Shown one piece after another: positions 27,878-35,981 of a stretch of DNA of 64,000 nucleotides. A program made the translations under genes and the position numbers. The stretch covers positions 279,872-343,871 of the forward strand of contig PGZL01000002.1 of the NCBI GenBank assembly GCA_002840095.1, in the 5' to 3' direction. Under the pieces are notes generated by a model. The model did not search any database. It saw only the letters and a list, made by a program, of their open reading frames with translations, and had not been told where the DNA came from. Source of the DNA: Gammaproteobacteria bacterium HGW-Gammaproteobacteria-1 (lineage in GTDB: Bacteria > Pseudomonadota > Gammaproteobacteria > Thiohalomonadales > Thiohalomonadaceae). The first letter of the stretch is position 1; every line of letters starts with the position of its first letter.

Positions 27878-28102
27878 ATGCGTAACGTTGCCATCACCCT
27901 GGCTGCGATCCTGGCCCTGACTGTTTACGGTTGCGGCAAAAAAGAAGAAGCCGCGCAGGCTCCCGCGGCTCCGGCCGTTCAGCAGGCCGCTCCCGCTGAA
28001 CAGGCTCCGGCCACCACCGCCATGGAACAGGCGCCGGCCACTGCCACGGAACAGGCCGCGGCTCCCGCCGAGCAGGCTCCGGCTGCCGCCGAAACCAAGT
28101 AA
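27878..28102 (+). CDS. Small lipoprotein with Ala/Pro/Glu/Gln repeats
   Basis: 74-residue precursor. The signal II peptide ends at a lipobox LTVYGC, giving a mature N-terminal Cys19, after which the chain is almost entirely low complexity: KKEEAAQAPAAPAVQQ and repeated PAEQAPA-type units that recur with a period of about 10. It should be an outer- or inner-membrane-anchored flexible tether, but the function is unknown. It is preceded by an AT-rich region containing GAATTAC/GTAATTC (27720-27764) and followed by an intrinsic terminator, so it is monocistronic. Confidence 0.8.
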   Translation: MRNVAITLAAILALTVYGCGKKEEAAQAPAAPAVQQAAPAEQAPATTAMEQAPATATEQAAAPAEQAPAAAETK

Positions 28103-28120
28103 GGCGCAGGTGCTGTACTG

Positions 28121-28148
28121 AAAAAGCCGGCCTCAGGGTCGGCTTTTT
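28121..28148 (+). terminator. Intrinsic terminator after the small lipoprotein
   Basis: AAAAAGCCGGCC-TCAG-GGTCGGCTTTTT forms a stem with a T-run, 18 bases after the lipoprotein stop. Confidence 0.85.
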
Positions 28149-28196
28149 CTTTTTCCGCCGCCTACAATGAGCAGACAAGAGGAGCGGGAAGGCGTA

Positions 28197-28523
28197 ATGG
28201 ACGTACATAATCTGTTTGGCAACATCCCGGCACAGTTGCCGGACGAAATATTCGAAACCCTGGTGCAGGCGCGCTCGACGCGGCTGGAGCGCATCGTCTC
28301 CCACGGCCAGGCATCCCCCGACGATTTCTGGTATGAACAATCCGAGCACGAGTGGGTATTGCTGCTGACCGGCAGCGCCGGGCTGCGCATCGAAGGCGAG
28401 AATGACGTCCTGGTGCTGCGCCCGGGCGATTATGTGAATATCCGCGCCGGTACCCGTCACCGCGTGGAGTGGACCACGACGCAGCAGCCCACGGTCTGGT
28501 TGGCGCTGCATTATCAGGACTGA
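28197..28523 (+). CDS. Cupin domain protein
   Basis: 108-residue single-cupin protein starting MDVHNLFGNIPAQLPDE, followed by the cupin strands EHEWVLLLTGSAGLRIEG (motif 1 with only one His) and LRPGDYVNIRAGTRHRVEW (motif 2 G-D-Y-V-x-I-x-A-G-T-x-H). The reduced first motif suggests loss of the full metal set. The function is unknown; relatives are often annotated as anti-sigma or sugar-isomerase-like cupins. GGAAGG precedes the start by 7 bases. It lies 18 bases before the NYN gene on the same strand. Confidence 0.82.
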   Translation: MDVHNLFGNIPAQLPDEIFETLVQARSTRLERIVSHGQASPDDFWYEQSEHEWVLLLTGSAGLRIEGENDVLVLRPGDYVNIRAGTRHRVEWTTTQQPTVWLALHYQD

Positions 28524-28540
28524 CACTAAGGAGCGGTCGC

Positions 28541-29362
28541 ATGGCGAATATCAACAGCACCCAGAGCATGGCCCTGTTCTGCGATTTCGAAAACGTCGCC
28601 CTGGGCGTGCGCGATGCGAAGTACGATCGGTTCGACATCGGCAAGGTGCTGGAGAAGCTGCTGCTCAAGGGCAGCATCGTGGTGAAGAAGGCCTATTGCG
28701 ACTGGGACCGCTACAAGGAGTTCAAGGCGCCCATGCACGAGGCGTCGTTCGAGCTGATCGAAATTCCCCACGTGCGCCAGTCCGGCAAGAACTCCGCCGA
28801 CATCCGCATGGTGGTGGATGCCCTCGACCTCTGTTACACCAAGTCCCACGTCGACACCTTCGTCATCATCAGCGGCGATTCGGATTTCTCGCCCCTGGTG
28901 TCCAAGCTGCGTGAGAACAACAAGGTGGTCATCGGCGTCGGCGTGAAGAAGTCCACCTCCGATCTGCTGATCGCCAATTGCGACGAGTTTATTTTCTACG
29001 ACGACCTGGTGCGCGAGCAGGAAAAGAAAAAGACCCGCAGCCGCAAGAAGGCTGCCACAAAAAAAACCTCCGAGACCAAGGGCGCGGCGCGTGACGAGGA
29101 AGACAAGGCGCAGGAGGCCTTCGACCTGGTGACCGAAACGGTGGAGGCCCTGTTCGCCGAACGCGGCGAGGAGGAGACCATTTGGGGATCGATGGTCAAG
29201 CAGGCGCTGAAGCGGCGCAAGCCCGGCTTCAACGAGTCCTACTACGGTTTTCGTTCCTTCAGCAAACTGCTGGAGGAAATGGCGGCGCGGCAGTTGCTGC
29301 AGATGGAGCGGGACGAAAAGTCAGGCGGCTATATCGTGCGCAACATCAGTCACGAGGAATGA
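28541..29362 (+). CDS. NYN domain ribonuclease-like protein with LOTUS/OST-HTH domain
   Basis: 273-residue protein. N-terminal NYN (PIN-like) nuclease fold: MALFCDFENVALG (metal Asp), KKAYCDWDRY, SADIRMVVDALDL, FVIISGDSDFSPLVSKL (second acidic patch). After a basic linker (KKKTRSRKKAATKKTSETKG) the C-terminal 80 residues form an OST-HTH/LOTUS domain (AFDLVTETVEALFAERG, ESYYGFRSFSKLLEEM) thought to bind RNA. This is the LabA/DUF88 architecture. It is probably an RNA-processing or RNA-decay factor; no substrate is known. RBS AAGGAG is 7 bases before the ATG. Confidence 0.92.
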   Translation: MANINSTQSMALFCDFENVALGVRDAKYDRFDIGKVLEKLLLKGSIVVKKAYCDWDRYKEFKAPMHEASFELIEIPHVRQSGKNSADIRMVVDALDLCYTKSHVDTFVIISGDSDFSPLVSKLRENNKVVIGVGVKKSTSDLLIANCDEFIFYDDLVREQEKKKTRSRKKAATKKTSETKGAARDEEDKAQEAFDLVTETVEALFAERGEEETIWGSMVKQALKRRKPGFNESYYGFRSFSKLLEEMAARQLLQMERDEKSGGYIVRNISHEE

Positions 29363-29438
29363 ACGGCCAGCGGTCCCCGTTTCCACGCGGCCGGGGCGAA
29401 GGGGGAGGGCGGGCGGCTCGTCGCCGCCCGCCTGATGC

Positions 29439-29750
29439 TTACTTGCCCATGCGGTCCTGGTCCTTGTCACGCTCCATATCGCGGTCCTGATCCTTGTCAC
29501 GGTCCTGGTCACGGGTCATGTCGCCGCCCATGGCATCGTCGTCTTTGCCTTTGGCCTTGGCTTTCTTCTTGTCCTTCTCCGCCTCCATCCCGTGGTAGCG
29601 TTCCTGGTCGCGATCCTGCTCCTTCATCATCTTGCCGTCGCCGCCGGACGCACTCATGGCGGCTCCATCGCCCATGCCTCCTCCCGCGGCGCCGGCAGTG
29701 CCGGCGGCCAGGGCGAGTAGGGCGATTGCGAGTAGGGATATACGTTTCAT
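29439..29750 (-). CDS. Exported highly charged low-complexity protein
   Basis: 103-residue precursor with a signal peptide to about residue 22 (LLAIALLALAAGTAGA). After a glycine/methionine linker (GGGMGDGAAMSASGGDGKMM) the mature chain is a charged repeat: EKDKKKAKAKGKDD, then RDQDRDKDQDRDMERDKDQD, in which RDQD-type units alternate. It may be a disordered periplasmic ion-binding or buffering protein; no family is recognised. It is convergent with the NYN gene, with a GC hairpin between them (29406-29433). An overlapping longer frame upstream is not likely translated. Confidence 0.7.
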   Translation of the reverse strand: MKRISLLAIALLALAAGTAGAAGGGMGDGAAMSASGGDGKMMKEQDRDQERYHGMEAEKDKKKAKAKGKDDDAMGGDMTRDQDRDKDQDRDMERDKDQDRMGK

Positions 29751-30044
29751 TTGACACACTCCTTGTTGACGAACAGCCGGTAACCGGCTGGGAAAGTATA
29801 GTTCGCGGCGTTGCCCGCGGCTGGGCAGGGAGGGATAGCGGCCGGGGATGGTTTCGCCGCGCGGCGTCGCTACAATAGGACCATGGCGCTCCCTTCCGGC
29901 CCGAGCCGTGCTGGGCACTCCGCCTAAAGTTTGCGTGGACTCGGGCAACGACATGGCTACAATAGGCGCCGCCGGCGGTACGGGATGATCCGGAGGCGAA
30001 ACCATGCTGCAGGGATGTACGTACCAACTCCAGTGGTGTCTGTT

Positions 30045-30704
30045 ATGGCGATGATGGTGTTGAAAACTCACGATGGCAACGAGGTCGAGACCTATGTGAC
30101 CGGTCCCGACAGTGCGCGCCACGCCGTGCTGATCATTCACGACTGGTGGGGGGTGCTGAAGTACAACCAGCAATGGGCGGATCGCCTGGCGGCGCTGGGC
30201 TACAAGGCAATGGTCATCGACCTGTACGACGGCGAAAAGGCCAGCAATGCCGAGCAGGCCGGGGAGCTGATGCGCAACCTGGATCAGGACAGCGCCGACA
30301 ACAAGCTGCTGGCGGCGCTGGAGTACCTGAAGGACGGCGGCCGCAAGGTCACCACCCTGGGCTGGTCGCTGGGCGGCCGGCAGGCCCTGCTGGCGGCGCT
30401 GCTCGATCCGGAGGTGGTCAATTCCGCCGTGCTGTTCTATTGCCGCATGGTGACCGACGTCGAGGCGTTGCGCGAATTGGGTGGCCCGGTGCTGGCCATC
30501 TATGCGCAGCAGGAGCGCACCTGGCCGGACAAGATGGAAAGTTTCAACAAGGCCATGCTTGCCGCGGGCAAGGCGGTGGAGACCCATACCTTCGATGCGG
30601 GCCACGGTTTCGCCAATCCCGGCAGCGAGCGCTACAGCGAGGCCTTTTCCAACCAGTCCTGGGAGTTGGTGAAGGACTTCATGCTGCGCGTCGCGCCGCT
30701 TTGA
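30045..30704 (+). CDS. Dienelactone hydrolase-family alpha/beta hydrolase
   Basis: 219-residue hydrolase starting MAMMVLKTHDGNEVETYV. It has the DLH fold with HAVLIIHDWWGVLKYNQQWA, the nucleophile elbow GWSLGGRQALLAA in which Ser replaces the Cys of classic dienelactone hydrolase, and the catalytic His in HTFDAGHGFANPGSERYSE. The substrate is unknown. Several ATGs compete: 30015 (MYVPTPVV), 30045 and 30054; I prefer 30045 by homology of the first strand. It is monocistronic. Confidence 0.88.
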   Translation: MAMMVLKTHDGNEVETYVTGPDSARHAVLIIHDWWGVLKYNQQWADRLAALGYKAMVIDLYDGEKASNAEQAGELMRNLDQDSADNKLLAALEYLKDGGRKVTTLGWSLGGRQALLAALLDPEVVNSAVLFYCRMVTDVEALRELGGPVLAIYAQQERTWPDKMESFNKAMLAAGKAVETHTFDAGHGFANPGSERYSEAFSNQSWELVKDFMLRVAPL

Positions 30705-30852
30705 CCCGCACTGCGCCTCGGCCTCCCGCACGGCGGCAAAGTCCCTTGTGATATCAATCCCATTACGCGATCATCAGGCGTATCTCCGGGACACCTCCAC
30801 CCCCGCTGCCGCCGGCAGTTGTGCGGACGTGCCATGAACCATTGTTGGAACC

Positions 30853-31224
30853 ATGCAGGAAAGACGCGCCAGCCCCCGCATCAAGATACGTCACAAGGTC
30901 GGCGTTACGCTCTCCAGCGGTGAGGTGCTGTACGTCTGGACCTTTGACATGTCCCTCGGCGGCATGCAGTTGCTCAGCGAATACAACGCCGATGCGGGCG
31001 ATACGCTCAGGGTGTTCTTCAGCGTCATCGACGCCGAGACCGACGAGTTCGTGCGGATCTCGGCCCAGGTGCGGGTAGCCCACACGGTGTATGACGGCAG
31101 CGCGCGCTGCTTCCGCGTCGGTGTCGAGTTCACCGGCTTCGAAGGCGACGGCCGGTCGGTCTATAACCGCTATCTCGATTCCCGCATCTACTCCCGTTTC
31201 GGCCAGCATCTGATCGTGAACTGA
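30853..31224 (+). CDS. PilZ domain protein (c-di-GMP receptor)
   Basis: 123-residue single PilZ domain. The RxxxR motif is RRASPRIKIR at the N-terminus, and DMSLGGMQL supplies the D/NxSxxG turn, both of which hold the c-di-GMP dimer. C-terminal strands FRVGVEFTGFEGDGRSVYNRYL match YcgR-like single domains. It should respond to c-di-GMP made by cyclases such as the one at 23.5 kb. A second ATG is absent, so the start is firm. It is convergent with mutH. Confidence 0.92.
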   Translation: MQERRASPRIKIRHKVGVTLSSGEVLYVWTFDMSLGGMQLLSEYNADAGDTLRVFFSVIDAETDEFVRISAQVRVAHTVYDGSARCFRVGVEFTGFEGDGRSVYNRYLDSRIYSRFGQHLIVN

Positions 31225-31241
31225 GCGGTGCGCCCGCGGCT

Positions 31242-31919
31242 TTACCCCGGCAGCACGAAGTGGCGCCGCAGGATGGCGGCGGTGAAGGCGGCACGCAGGT
31301 AGTAGCCGCGCGGGTTGGTGAGCACGCGCTCGCCGTCCGGCCCCACGGCATGGCGCAGGGCGCGGCTGTCGGCGGCCTTGGGGCGGATTTGCAGCACTTC
31401 GCCGTGGCGGGCGCTGATCTGTTCCAGTTCGCCGAGCAGGATGCGTTCGGTCAGCTCCTCCCAGTCGCGGCGCAGCAGCGCCTCCTCCCCGGCCGAGGGA
31501 CTCCACAGCAGGGCGCTGCCGATGCGCCGCTCGGCCACGGCGATGGTTTTCTCCGCCTGCACCGGCACCCACAGTACACAGGCCAGCTTGCGCCGCAGCC
31601 AGCTGTTCTCCCAGTCCTCCGCGATGGCTTCCAGCGGCACGGTACAGACGTAGGTGGATTCGCGCGGCAGGCCGCGCCTATCCACCGGCAGGGTCTTGAG
31701 TTCCACGCCTATGGCCTCAAAGTCAGGGGCAGCGAGCGAGGCGGCGGTGGCGCCGAGGGCGCGTTCGATGAGCTGGCCGACCCAGCCCTTGTGACGGCGG
31801 AAATCGGCGGGCACGGGCTCACCCAGTTCGCGCGCCAGATCGCCCAGGGACAACCCGGCCAGGCGGCGCGCGCGTTGCAGCAGTTCGGCTTGATCACGAG
31901 GCGGGGAAACCGGTTTCAT
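31242..31919 (-). CDS. mutH: DNA mismatch repair endonuclease MutH
   Basis: 225-residue type II restriction-fold nuclease that nicks the unmethylated strand at hemimethylated GATC sites during mismatch repair. The catalytic residues are Asp66, Glu73 and Lys75 in APDFEAIGVELKTLP, together with KGWVGQLIERALG and AEDWENSWLRRKLACVLWVP that contact DNA and MutL. The length equals that of E. coli MutH. MutH implies Dam methylation, and phylogenetically restricts the genome to a limited group of gammaproteobacteria. It stands alone on its strand, divergent from a nitroreductase. Confidence 0.95.
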   Translation of the reverse strand: MKPVSPPRDQAELLQRARRLAGLSLGDLARELGEPVPADFRRHKGWVGQLIERALGATAASLAAPDFEAIGVELKTLPVDRRGLPRESTYVCTVPLEAIAEDWENSWLRRKLACVLWVPVQAEKTIAVAERRIGSALLWSPSAGEEALLRRDWEELTERILLGELEQISARHGEVLQIRPKAADSRALRHAVGPDGERVLTNPRGYYLRAAFTAAILRRHFVLPG

Positions 31920-32032
31920 CGGCGCGAGTATGCGCAGCCGCGCCCCTCGTGTCGAGCCGGCGCAATCGCTACACTCGCAGGCATTCTTGTTCGCGGCCGC
32001 GCCGGCGGCCGCCCCGACAGAAGGAACGGATC

Positions 32033-32623
32033 ATGAATCAAGCCCTGGACGACGCGGCCCTGGACACGCTGTTTCGCGATGCACGCAGTTTCAGCCACTG
32101 GCAGGAGCGCCCGGTGAGCGAGGCACAGCTGCGCCAGCTGTACGAGTTGATGAAGTGGGGACCGACCGCCGCCAACGCCTGCCCGGCACGCATCGTCTTC
32201 GTGCAGAGCGCGGCGGCCAAGGCACGGCTCAAGCCCTGCCTGGCCGAGGGCAATGTGGACAAATCCATGTCGGCGCCGGCAGTGGCCATCGTCGGCATGG
32301 ATCTGGAGTTCTACGAAAAGCTGCCGCGGTTGTTTCCCCACACCGACGCCCGCTCCTGGTATGTCGGCAAGCCCGAGAAAATCACCACCAGCGTCACCCT
32401 CAACACCGCCTTGCAGGGCGGCTATTTCATCCTGGCCGCGCGCAGCCTGGGCCTGGATTGCGGCCCCATGTCCGGCTTCGATCATGGGGCTTTGGACGCC
32501 GAGTTCTTCCCCGACGGCAAGGTGAAGTCGCTGTTCATCTGCGCCCTGGGCTACGGCGATCGCAGCAAGCTGTATCCGCGCGGGCCGCGGCTGGAGTTTG
32601 ACGAGGTGTGCAGGATTGAGTGA
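32033..32623 (+). CDS. Malonic semialdehyde reductase-like nitroreductase (RutE/HadB family)
   Basis: 196-residue FMN-dependent nitroreductase. SFSHWQERPVSEAQLRQLYELMKWGPTAANACPAR is the family N-terminus with Arg-Ser FMN contacts, and the C-terminal block LGLDCGPMSGFDHGALDAEFF and KVKSLFICALGYGD is characteristic of the RutE group, which reduces malonic semialdehyde or toxic aldehydes with NADPH. No rut operon accompanies it, so the cellular role may differ. The ATG at 32033 follows AGAAGGA. The long GAAACTC tandem array begins right after its stop. Confidence 0.9.
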   Translation: MNQALDDAALDTLFRDARSFSHWQERPVSEAQLRQLYELMKWGPTAANACPARIVFVQSAAAKARLKPCLAEGNVDKSMSAPAVAIVGMDLEFYEKLPRLFPHTDARSWYVGKPEKITTSVTLNTALQGGYFILAARSLGLDCGPMSGFDHGALDAEFFPDGKVKSLFICALGYGDRSKLYPRGPRLEFDEVCRIE

Positions 32624-32631
32624 TTAACAAC

Positions 32632-32793
32632 AGTTTCGAGTTTCGGGTTTGAAGTTTCGAAAGGCCACGACACAATCTTGTCGAAACTCGAAACTCGAAA
32701 CTCGAAACTCGAAACTCGAAACTCGAAACTCGAAACTCGAAACTCGAAACTCGAAACTCGAAACTTCGAAACTCGAAACTCGAAACTCGAAAC
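32632..32793. repeat. TCGAAAC tandem heptamer array with inverted left arm (copy C1)
   Basis: Left arm in the opposite orientation: GTTTCGAGTTTCGGGTTTGA (32632 on). After about 20 unrelated bases comes a perfect direct array of 12 TCGAAAC units (32681-32764), one extra T, and 4 more (32766-32793). The array ends at the stop codon of the CDF transporter. Copies of the unit recur at 38.9 and 47.2 kb. Sixteen exact units make it a likely variable-number locus. Confidence 0.92.
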
Positions 32794-33695
32794 TAGTCTT
32801 TCTTTTTATAAGGCATCTGCCGCAACACGTGCTGTGCCGTGAGTTCCGGCTGCAGGGTGACGTGGTCGATGCCGTAGCGTTCAAGCAGCAGCCGCTCCAG
32901 TTGCGGCAGCAGCTGTTCCCAGTCGCTCAGCCGATGCAGCACGACGTGGGCGGAGAGGGCGATGCGGCCCGAGCCCAGGGTCCAGATGTGCAGGTCGTGT
33001 ACCGAGCGTATCTGTTCGACCGCCGCCATGGCCCGGCCGACGTCCGCCAGTTCCATGTGCAGCGGTACCCCTTCCATCATCACGTGCAGCGCCTCGCGCA
33101 GGATATTGAGGGTGGAGTAGAGGATCAGCACGCAGATCACCAGGGCCAGCAGCGGATCGATGGGCGTCCAGCCGGTGAGCCAGATCACCGCGCCGGCCGC
33201 CAGCGCCGCCACTGAACCGAGCAGATCGCCCATCACATGCAGCAGCGCGGCGCGCACGTTGAGCGTCGCCTCGCCGTGGGTCAGCACCCAGGCCACGCTG
33301 CCGTTGATGAGCAGGCCGATGGCCGCCGTGACCATCACCGCCACGCCCTGCACCGGCGCCGGCGTCTGCAGCCGCTCCAGCGCCTCCCCGGCGATGAACG
33401 CCACCACCCCCAGCATCACCAGTGCGTTGAGCAGTGCCGCCAGCACCTCGATACGCCCCAGGCCGTAGGAATGGCGCGGCGAAGGCGGTTGCAGGGCCAG
33501 CCGCGCGGCCAGCGCGGCGATGCCCAGGGCGCTGGCGTCGGTAACCATGTGGCCGGCGTCGCCCAGCAGGGCCAGGGAACCGGACCACAGGCCCACGCCG
33601 GCTTCCACCGCCGCATAGCCCAGGGTCAGCAGCAGCGCGAAGCCGAGCGCGTGACGGTGCGGGTGAGCGTGATGATGATGGACGTGGTCATGCAT
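32793..33695 (-). CDS. Cation diffusion facilitator (Zn/Co/Cd efflux)
   Basis: 300-residue six-TM proton antiporter of the CDF family. The His-rich N-terminus (HDHVHHHHAHPHRH) and two HxxxD metal sites (GDAGHMVTDASALG in TM2 and HVMGDLLGSVAAL in TM5), plus HDLHIWTLGSG in the cytosolic metal-binding domain, are all present. It exports zinc, cobalt or cadmium from the cytosol. The stop codon TAG lies at the edge of the GAAACTC array, so a repeat expansion could extend or shift the C-terminus (PYKKKD). It is monocistronic. Confidence 0.93.
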   Translation of the reverse strand: MHDHVHHHHAHPHRHALGFALLLTLGYAAVEAGVGLWSGSLALLGDAGHMVTDASALGIAALAARLALQPPSPRHSYGLGRIEVLAALLNALVMLGVVAFIAGEALERLQTPAPVQGVAVMVTAAIGLLINGSVAWVLTHGEATLNVRAALLHVMGDLLGSVAALAAGAVIWLTGWTPIDPLLALVICVLILYSTLNILREALHVMMEGVPLHMELADVGRAMAAVEQIRSVHDLHIWTLGSGRIALSAHVVLHRLSDWEQLLPQLERLLLERYGIDHVTLQPELTAQHVLRQMPYKKKD

Positions 33696-33754
33696 AACGG
33701 TCAGTGTACCCGCAATGCATCAGACCTGGCAGGCGCGGCAGTGGGGGGCGATAT

Positions 33755-34099
33755 CTATCCCACCACCTGACCACGATAGATGCGCCGCACGTCCGCCGGT
33801 CTGACCTCGGTCGCAGGCGCCGGGGCATGGACCGGCGCGCCGCGGTAGAGCAGGGAGGCCGTTTCGGCCGGCGCCGGTTCCGCCGCCGCGGTGGCCAGCG
33901 CCTCCAGTTCCCGGCCCATCTGCCGCAACAATGTACTGCGCGCGCGATCGGCGAAGGCCAGCAATTCCTCAAGGGAATTGTCGTCGCTGAGCAGGACGGT
34001 GACGCCGAATTCCTCGCGCACCAGGCGCCGCATCATCAGCATCAGGCGGACGCGTTCGCGGGACAGTTCGTTGTTCAGTACCGGACGTGTGGTATTCAT
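33755..34099 (-). CDS. Hypothetical protein, helical N-terminus
   Basis: 114 residues starting MNTTRPVLNNELSRERVRLM after GGAGAG. The first 60 residues are helical and basic (MLMMRRLVREEFGVTVLLSDD), followed by a middle segment SLEELLAFADRARSTLLRQMGRELE and a proline/alanine-rich tail (AEPAPAETASLLYRGAPVHAPAPA). No domain is recognised. It sits between the CDF gene and wrbA, with all three on the same strand, but spacing does not prove an operon. A longer frame to 34240 is unlikely because it would run through wrbA's 3' flank. Confidence 0.6.
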   Translation of the reverse strand: MNTTRPVLNNELSRERVRLMLMMRRLVREEFGVTVLLSDDNSLEELLAFADRARSTLLRQMGRELEALATAAAEPAPAETASLLYRGAPVHAPAPATEVRPADVRRIYRGQVVG

Positions 34100-34239
34100 C
34101 GGTGCTCTCCATCGGGGGGCGATGGCGGATACCGAGCAAAAGCCGGGCCAGCCGCAGGTCCGCGGTTTTACCGGCAACGTTGCGGGATACGTGGGCGATA
34201 ACGGGGCGCGCGCGGGCCGCGCCGCCCCTGCGTGGTGCA

Positions 34240-34851
34240 TCAGCCGCTGAGTTTGGCTGCGATGGTGGCGACGTGGCGCCCCTGAAAGCGCGCGCCGGCC
34301 AGTTCGTTGTCGCTGGGCAGGCGTTCGCCCTTGCCCCCTGCGATGGTGGACGCGCCGTAGGGCGAGCAGCCGGTGATTTCATCCATGCTCATTTGCCCCT
34401 GAAAACTGTAGGGCAGGCCGACGATCACCATGCCCTGGTGCAGCAGCGTGGTGTGAAAGCTGAGAATGGTCGATTCCTGGCCGCCGTGCTGGGTGGCGCT
34501 GGCGGTGAACACGCTGCCCACCTTGCCGATGAGGGCGCCGCTGACCCACAGCTGCCCGGTGGCGTCGAGAAACTGCCGCATCTGGCCGCACATGTTGCCG
34601 AAGCGGGTGGGTGTGCCGAAGATTACCGCGTCCGCCTGGCCCAGTTCCTCCATGGTGCAGATGGGCACCGACGCCTGTTTCTCCTGCGCCAGGGTGGCGC
34701 CCATCTTTTCCAGCACCTCGCCGGGCAGCGTTTCCGGGACCCGGCGCAACACTGCCTCGGCCCCCGCCACCTCGCGCACCCCTGCGGCCACCGCCTCGGC
34801 GAGGCGCTGGACATGGCCGTACATGGAGTAGTAGACGATAAGGACTTTCAT
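34240..34851 (-). CDS. wrbA: NAD(P)H:quinone oxidoreductase WrbA
   Basis: 203-residue flavodoxin-like tetrameric quinone reductase. The phosphate loop [15 protein letters not shown], the FMN-binding [21 protein letters not shown] and the WrbA-specific LPYSFQGQM followed by ASTIAGG are present. It keeps quinones fully reduced, limiting redox cycling. Placed downstream of moaC and a small membrane protein on the same strand. The length is standard. Confidence 0.95.
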   Translation of the reverse strand: MKVLIVYYSMYGHVQRLAEAVAAGVREVAGAEAVLRRVPETLPGEVLEKMGATLAQEKQASVPICTMEELGQADAVIFGTPTRFGNMCGQMRQFLDATGQLWVSGALIGKVGSVFTASATQHGGQESTILSFHTTLLHQGMVIVGLPYSFQGQMSMDEITGCSPYGASTIAGGKGERLPSDNELAGARFQGRHVATIAAKLSG

Positions 34852-34961
34852 GACCCACCTCCCGGTGAACGCAGTCCATGCGGACGGAACGGATACCGGA
34901 AGGGTTTAGTACAGAAACGGAACAGCCGCCATGGGGTGGGCGGTGGCGGCCGCGGGCGTCG

Positions 34962-35150
34962 CTATTTCGACGACGGCCCCTGTCCCTGCAGGATCAGATA
35001 CACGCCGAGGCCGACCACGGCCGCCCACAGCACCATGGCCAGCACGCCGAAGGTTTCCCACATGGAGCCCATGAACAGCAGCATGATCATGGCCAGGGCG
35101 AGGATGCCGTTGCCGAGCCAGAAGCCGGGGCCGAATTCTTTTTCGTTCAT
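34962..35150 (-). CDS. Small two-TM membrane protein
   Basis: 62 residues: a short soluble start (MNEKEFGPGF), a first helix WLGNGILALAMIMLLFMG, a second AMVLWAAVVGLGVYLILQG and a polar end. No family is recognised. It lies 15 bases downstream of moaC and 110 upstream of wrbA on the same strand, so it may be co-transcribed with moaC. Short but has a clean start and hydrophobic pattern. Confidence 0.65.
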   Translation of the reverse strand: MNEKEFGPGFWLGNGILALAMIMLLFMGSMWETFGVLAMVLWAAVVGLGVYLILQGQGPSSK

Positions 35151-35165
35151 TGCGTTTCCCTATAC

Positions 35166-35654
35166 TCAGGTGGAGACGTCGTCGCGGCGCCAGTGGCCGG
35201 ATTTGCCGCCCTTTTTTTCCAGCAGGCGCACGGCCTCTATGGTCATGCCGCGGTCCACCGCCTTGCACATGTCATAGACCGTGAGCAGCGCTACCTGCAC
35301 CGCGGTCAACGCCTCCATTTCGACGCCGGTCTGGCCGGCGGTTTCGCAGGTGGCGCGGCAGTGCACGGCGTTGCGTGCCTCATCCAGATCGAACTCGATG
35401 TCGACGTGGGTGAGGGCGATGGGGTGGCACAGCGGGATCAGTTCGGCGGTTTTTTTTGCCCCCATGATGCCGGCGATGCGGGCCACGCCGAGCACGTCGC
35501 CCTTTTTGGCGCTGCCCTGCCGGACCAGCGCCAGCGTGGCCGGCTCCATGGTGATGCGCCCTTCGGCCACGGCGACGCGGGCGGTGACGGACTTGGCGCC
35601 GACGTCGACCATGTGGGCGGCCCCGGCGGGGTTGAAATGGGTCAGTTCGCTCAT
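35166..35654 (-). CDS. moaC: Cyclic pyranopterin monophosphate synthase MoaC
   Basis: 162-residue enzyme that turns the MoaA product into cPMP in molybdenum cofactor synthesis. Signature segments are [34 protein letters not shown] with the substrate-contact His, [20 protein letters not shown] and [10 protein letters not shown] with its catalytic Lys and Asp. The start MSELTHFN at 35654 is preferred over 35726. It is divergent from moaD-moaE, so the cluster is split around a 92-base control region. Confidence 0.96.
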   Translation of the reverse strand: MSELTHFNPAGAAHMVDVGAKSVTARVAVAEGRITMEPATLALVRQGSAKKGDVLGVARIAGIMGAKKTAELIPLCHPIALTHVDIEFDLDEARNAVHCRATCETAGQTGVEMEALTAVQVALLTVYDMCKAVDRGMTIEAVRLLEKKGGKSGHWRRDDVST

Positions 35655-35746
35655 GATGCCATGCCTACTGGGGGCGATTGGTTCGTCAGGGCAACCATGA
35701 TAGGCTCTGGACAGATAGCGGCGCAAATGAACGGGGACAAAGAACC

Positions 35747-35980
35747 ATGACGGTCGCGGTGAAATTCTTTGCCAGCCTGAAAGAGCAATTGGGGTGCGAC
35801 GGCGCCACGGTGGAAATCGGCGAGGTGGCGACGGCGGCCGATGTCTGGTTGCAGGCCTCGGGCGGCAAGGCCATGCCGGGCAACGTACTGGTGGCGATCA
35901 ACATGGAGTATTCGGGCCAGAACGCCACCGTGCACGACGGTGACGAGGTGGCCTTTTTTCCGCCGGTGACCGGAGGCTGA
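35747..35980 (+). CDS. moaD: Molybdopterin synthase small subunit MoaD
   Basis: 77-residue ubiquitin-like sulfur carrier, ending in the GG (PPVTGG) that is adenylated and thiocarboxylated. It opens [19 protein letters not shown] and has the usual beta-grasp pattern with [11 protein letters not shown]. MoaE follows one base after its stop, so the pair is co-translated. Confidence 0.94.
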   Translation: MTVAVKFFASLKEQLGCDGATVEIGEVATAADVWLQASGGKAMPGNVLVAINMEYSGQNATVHDGDEVAFFPPVTGG

Positions 35981-35981
35981 A

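Noticed and set aside
29869-29966. GCTACAATAGG repeated at 29869 and 29956
   Set aside because: TACAAT looks like a -10 but neither copy has a -35 at a proper distance, and two 11-mers are not enough to call an element.
30763-31572. 269-codon frame on the minus strand
   Set aside because: It is antisense to the PilZ gene and lies across mutH in another frame, and has no coding support.
32681-32793. Array considered as a CRISPR
   Set aside because: Units are only 7 bases, contiguous and without spacers, and no cas gene is present.
32649-33215. Frame translating the heptamer array as repeats of KLETRNS
   Set aside because: It arises because three heptamers make 21 bases and read in one frame, and it continues into the antisense of the CDF gene. 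No ribosome site or domain.
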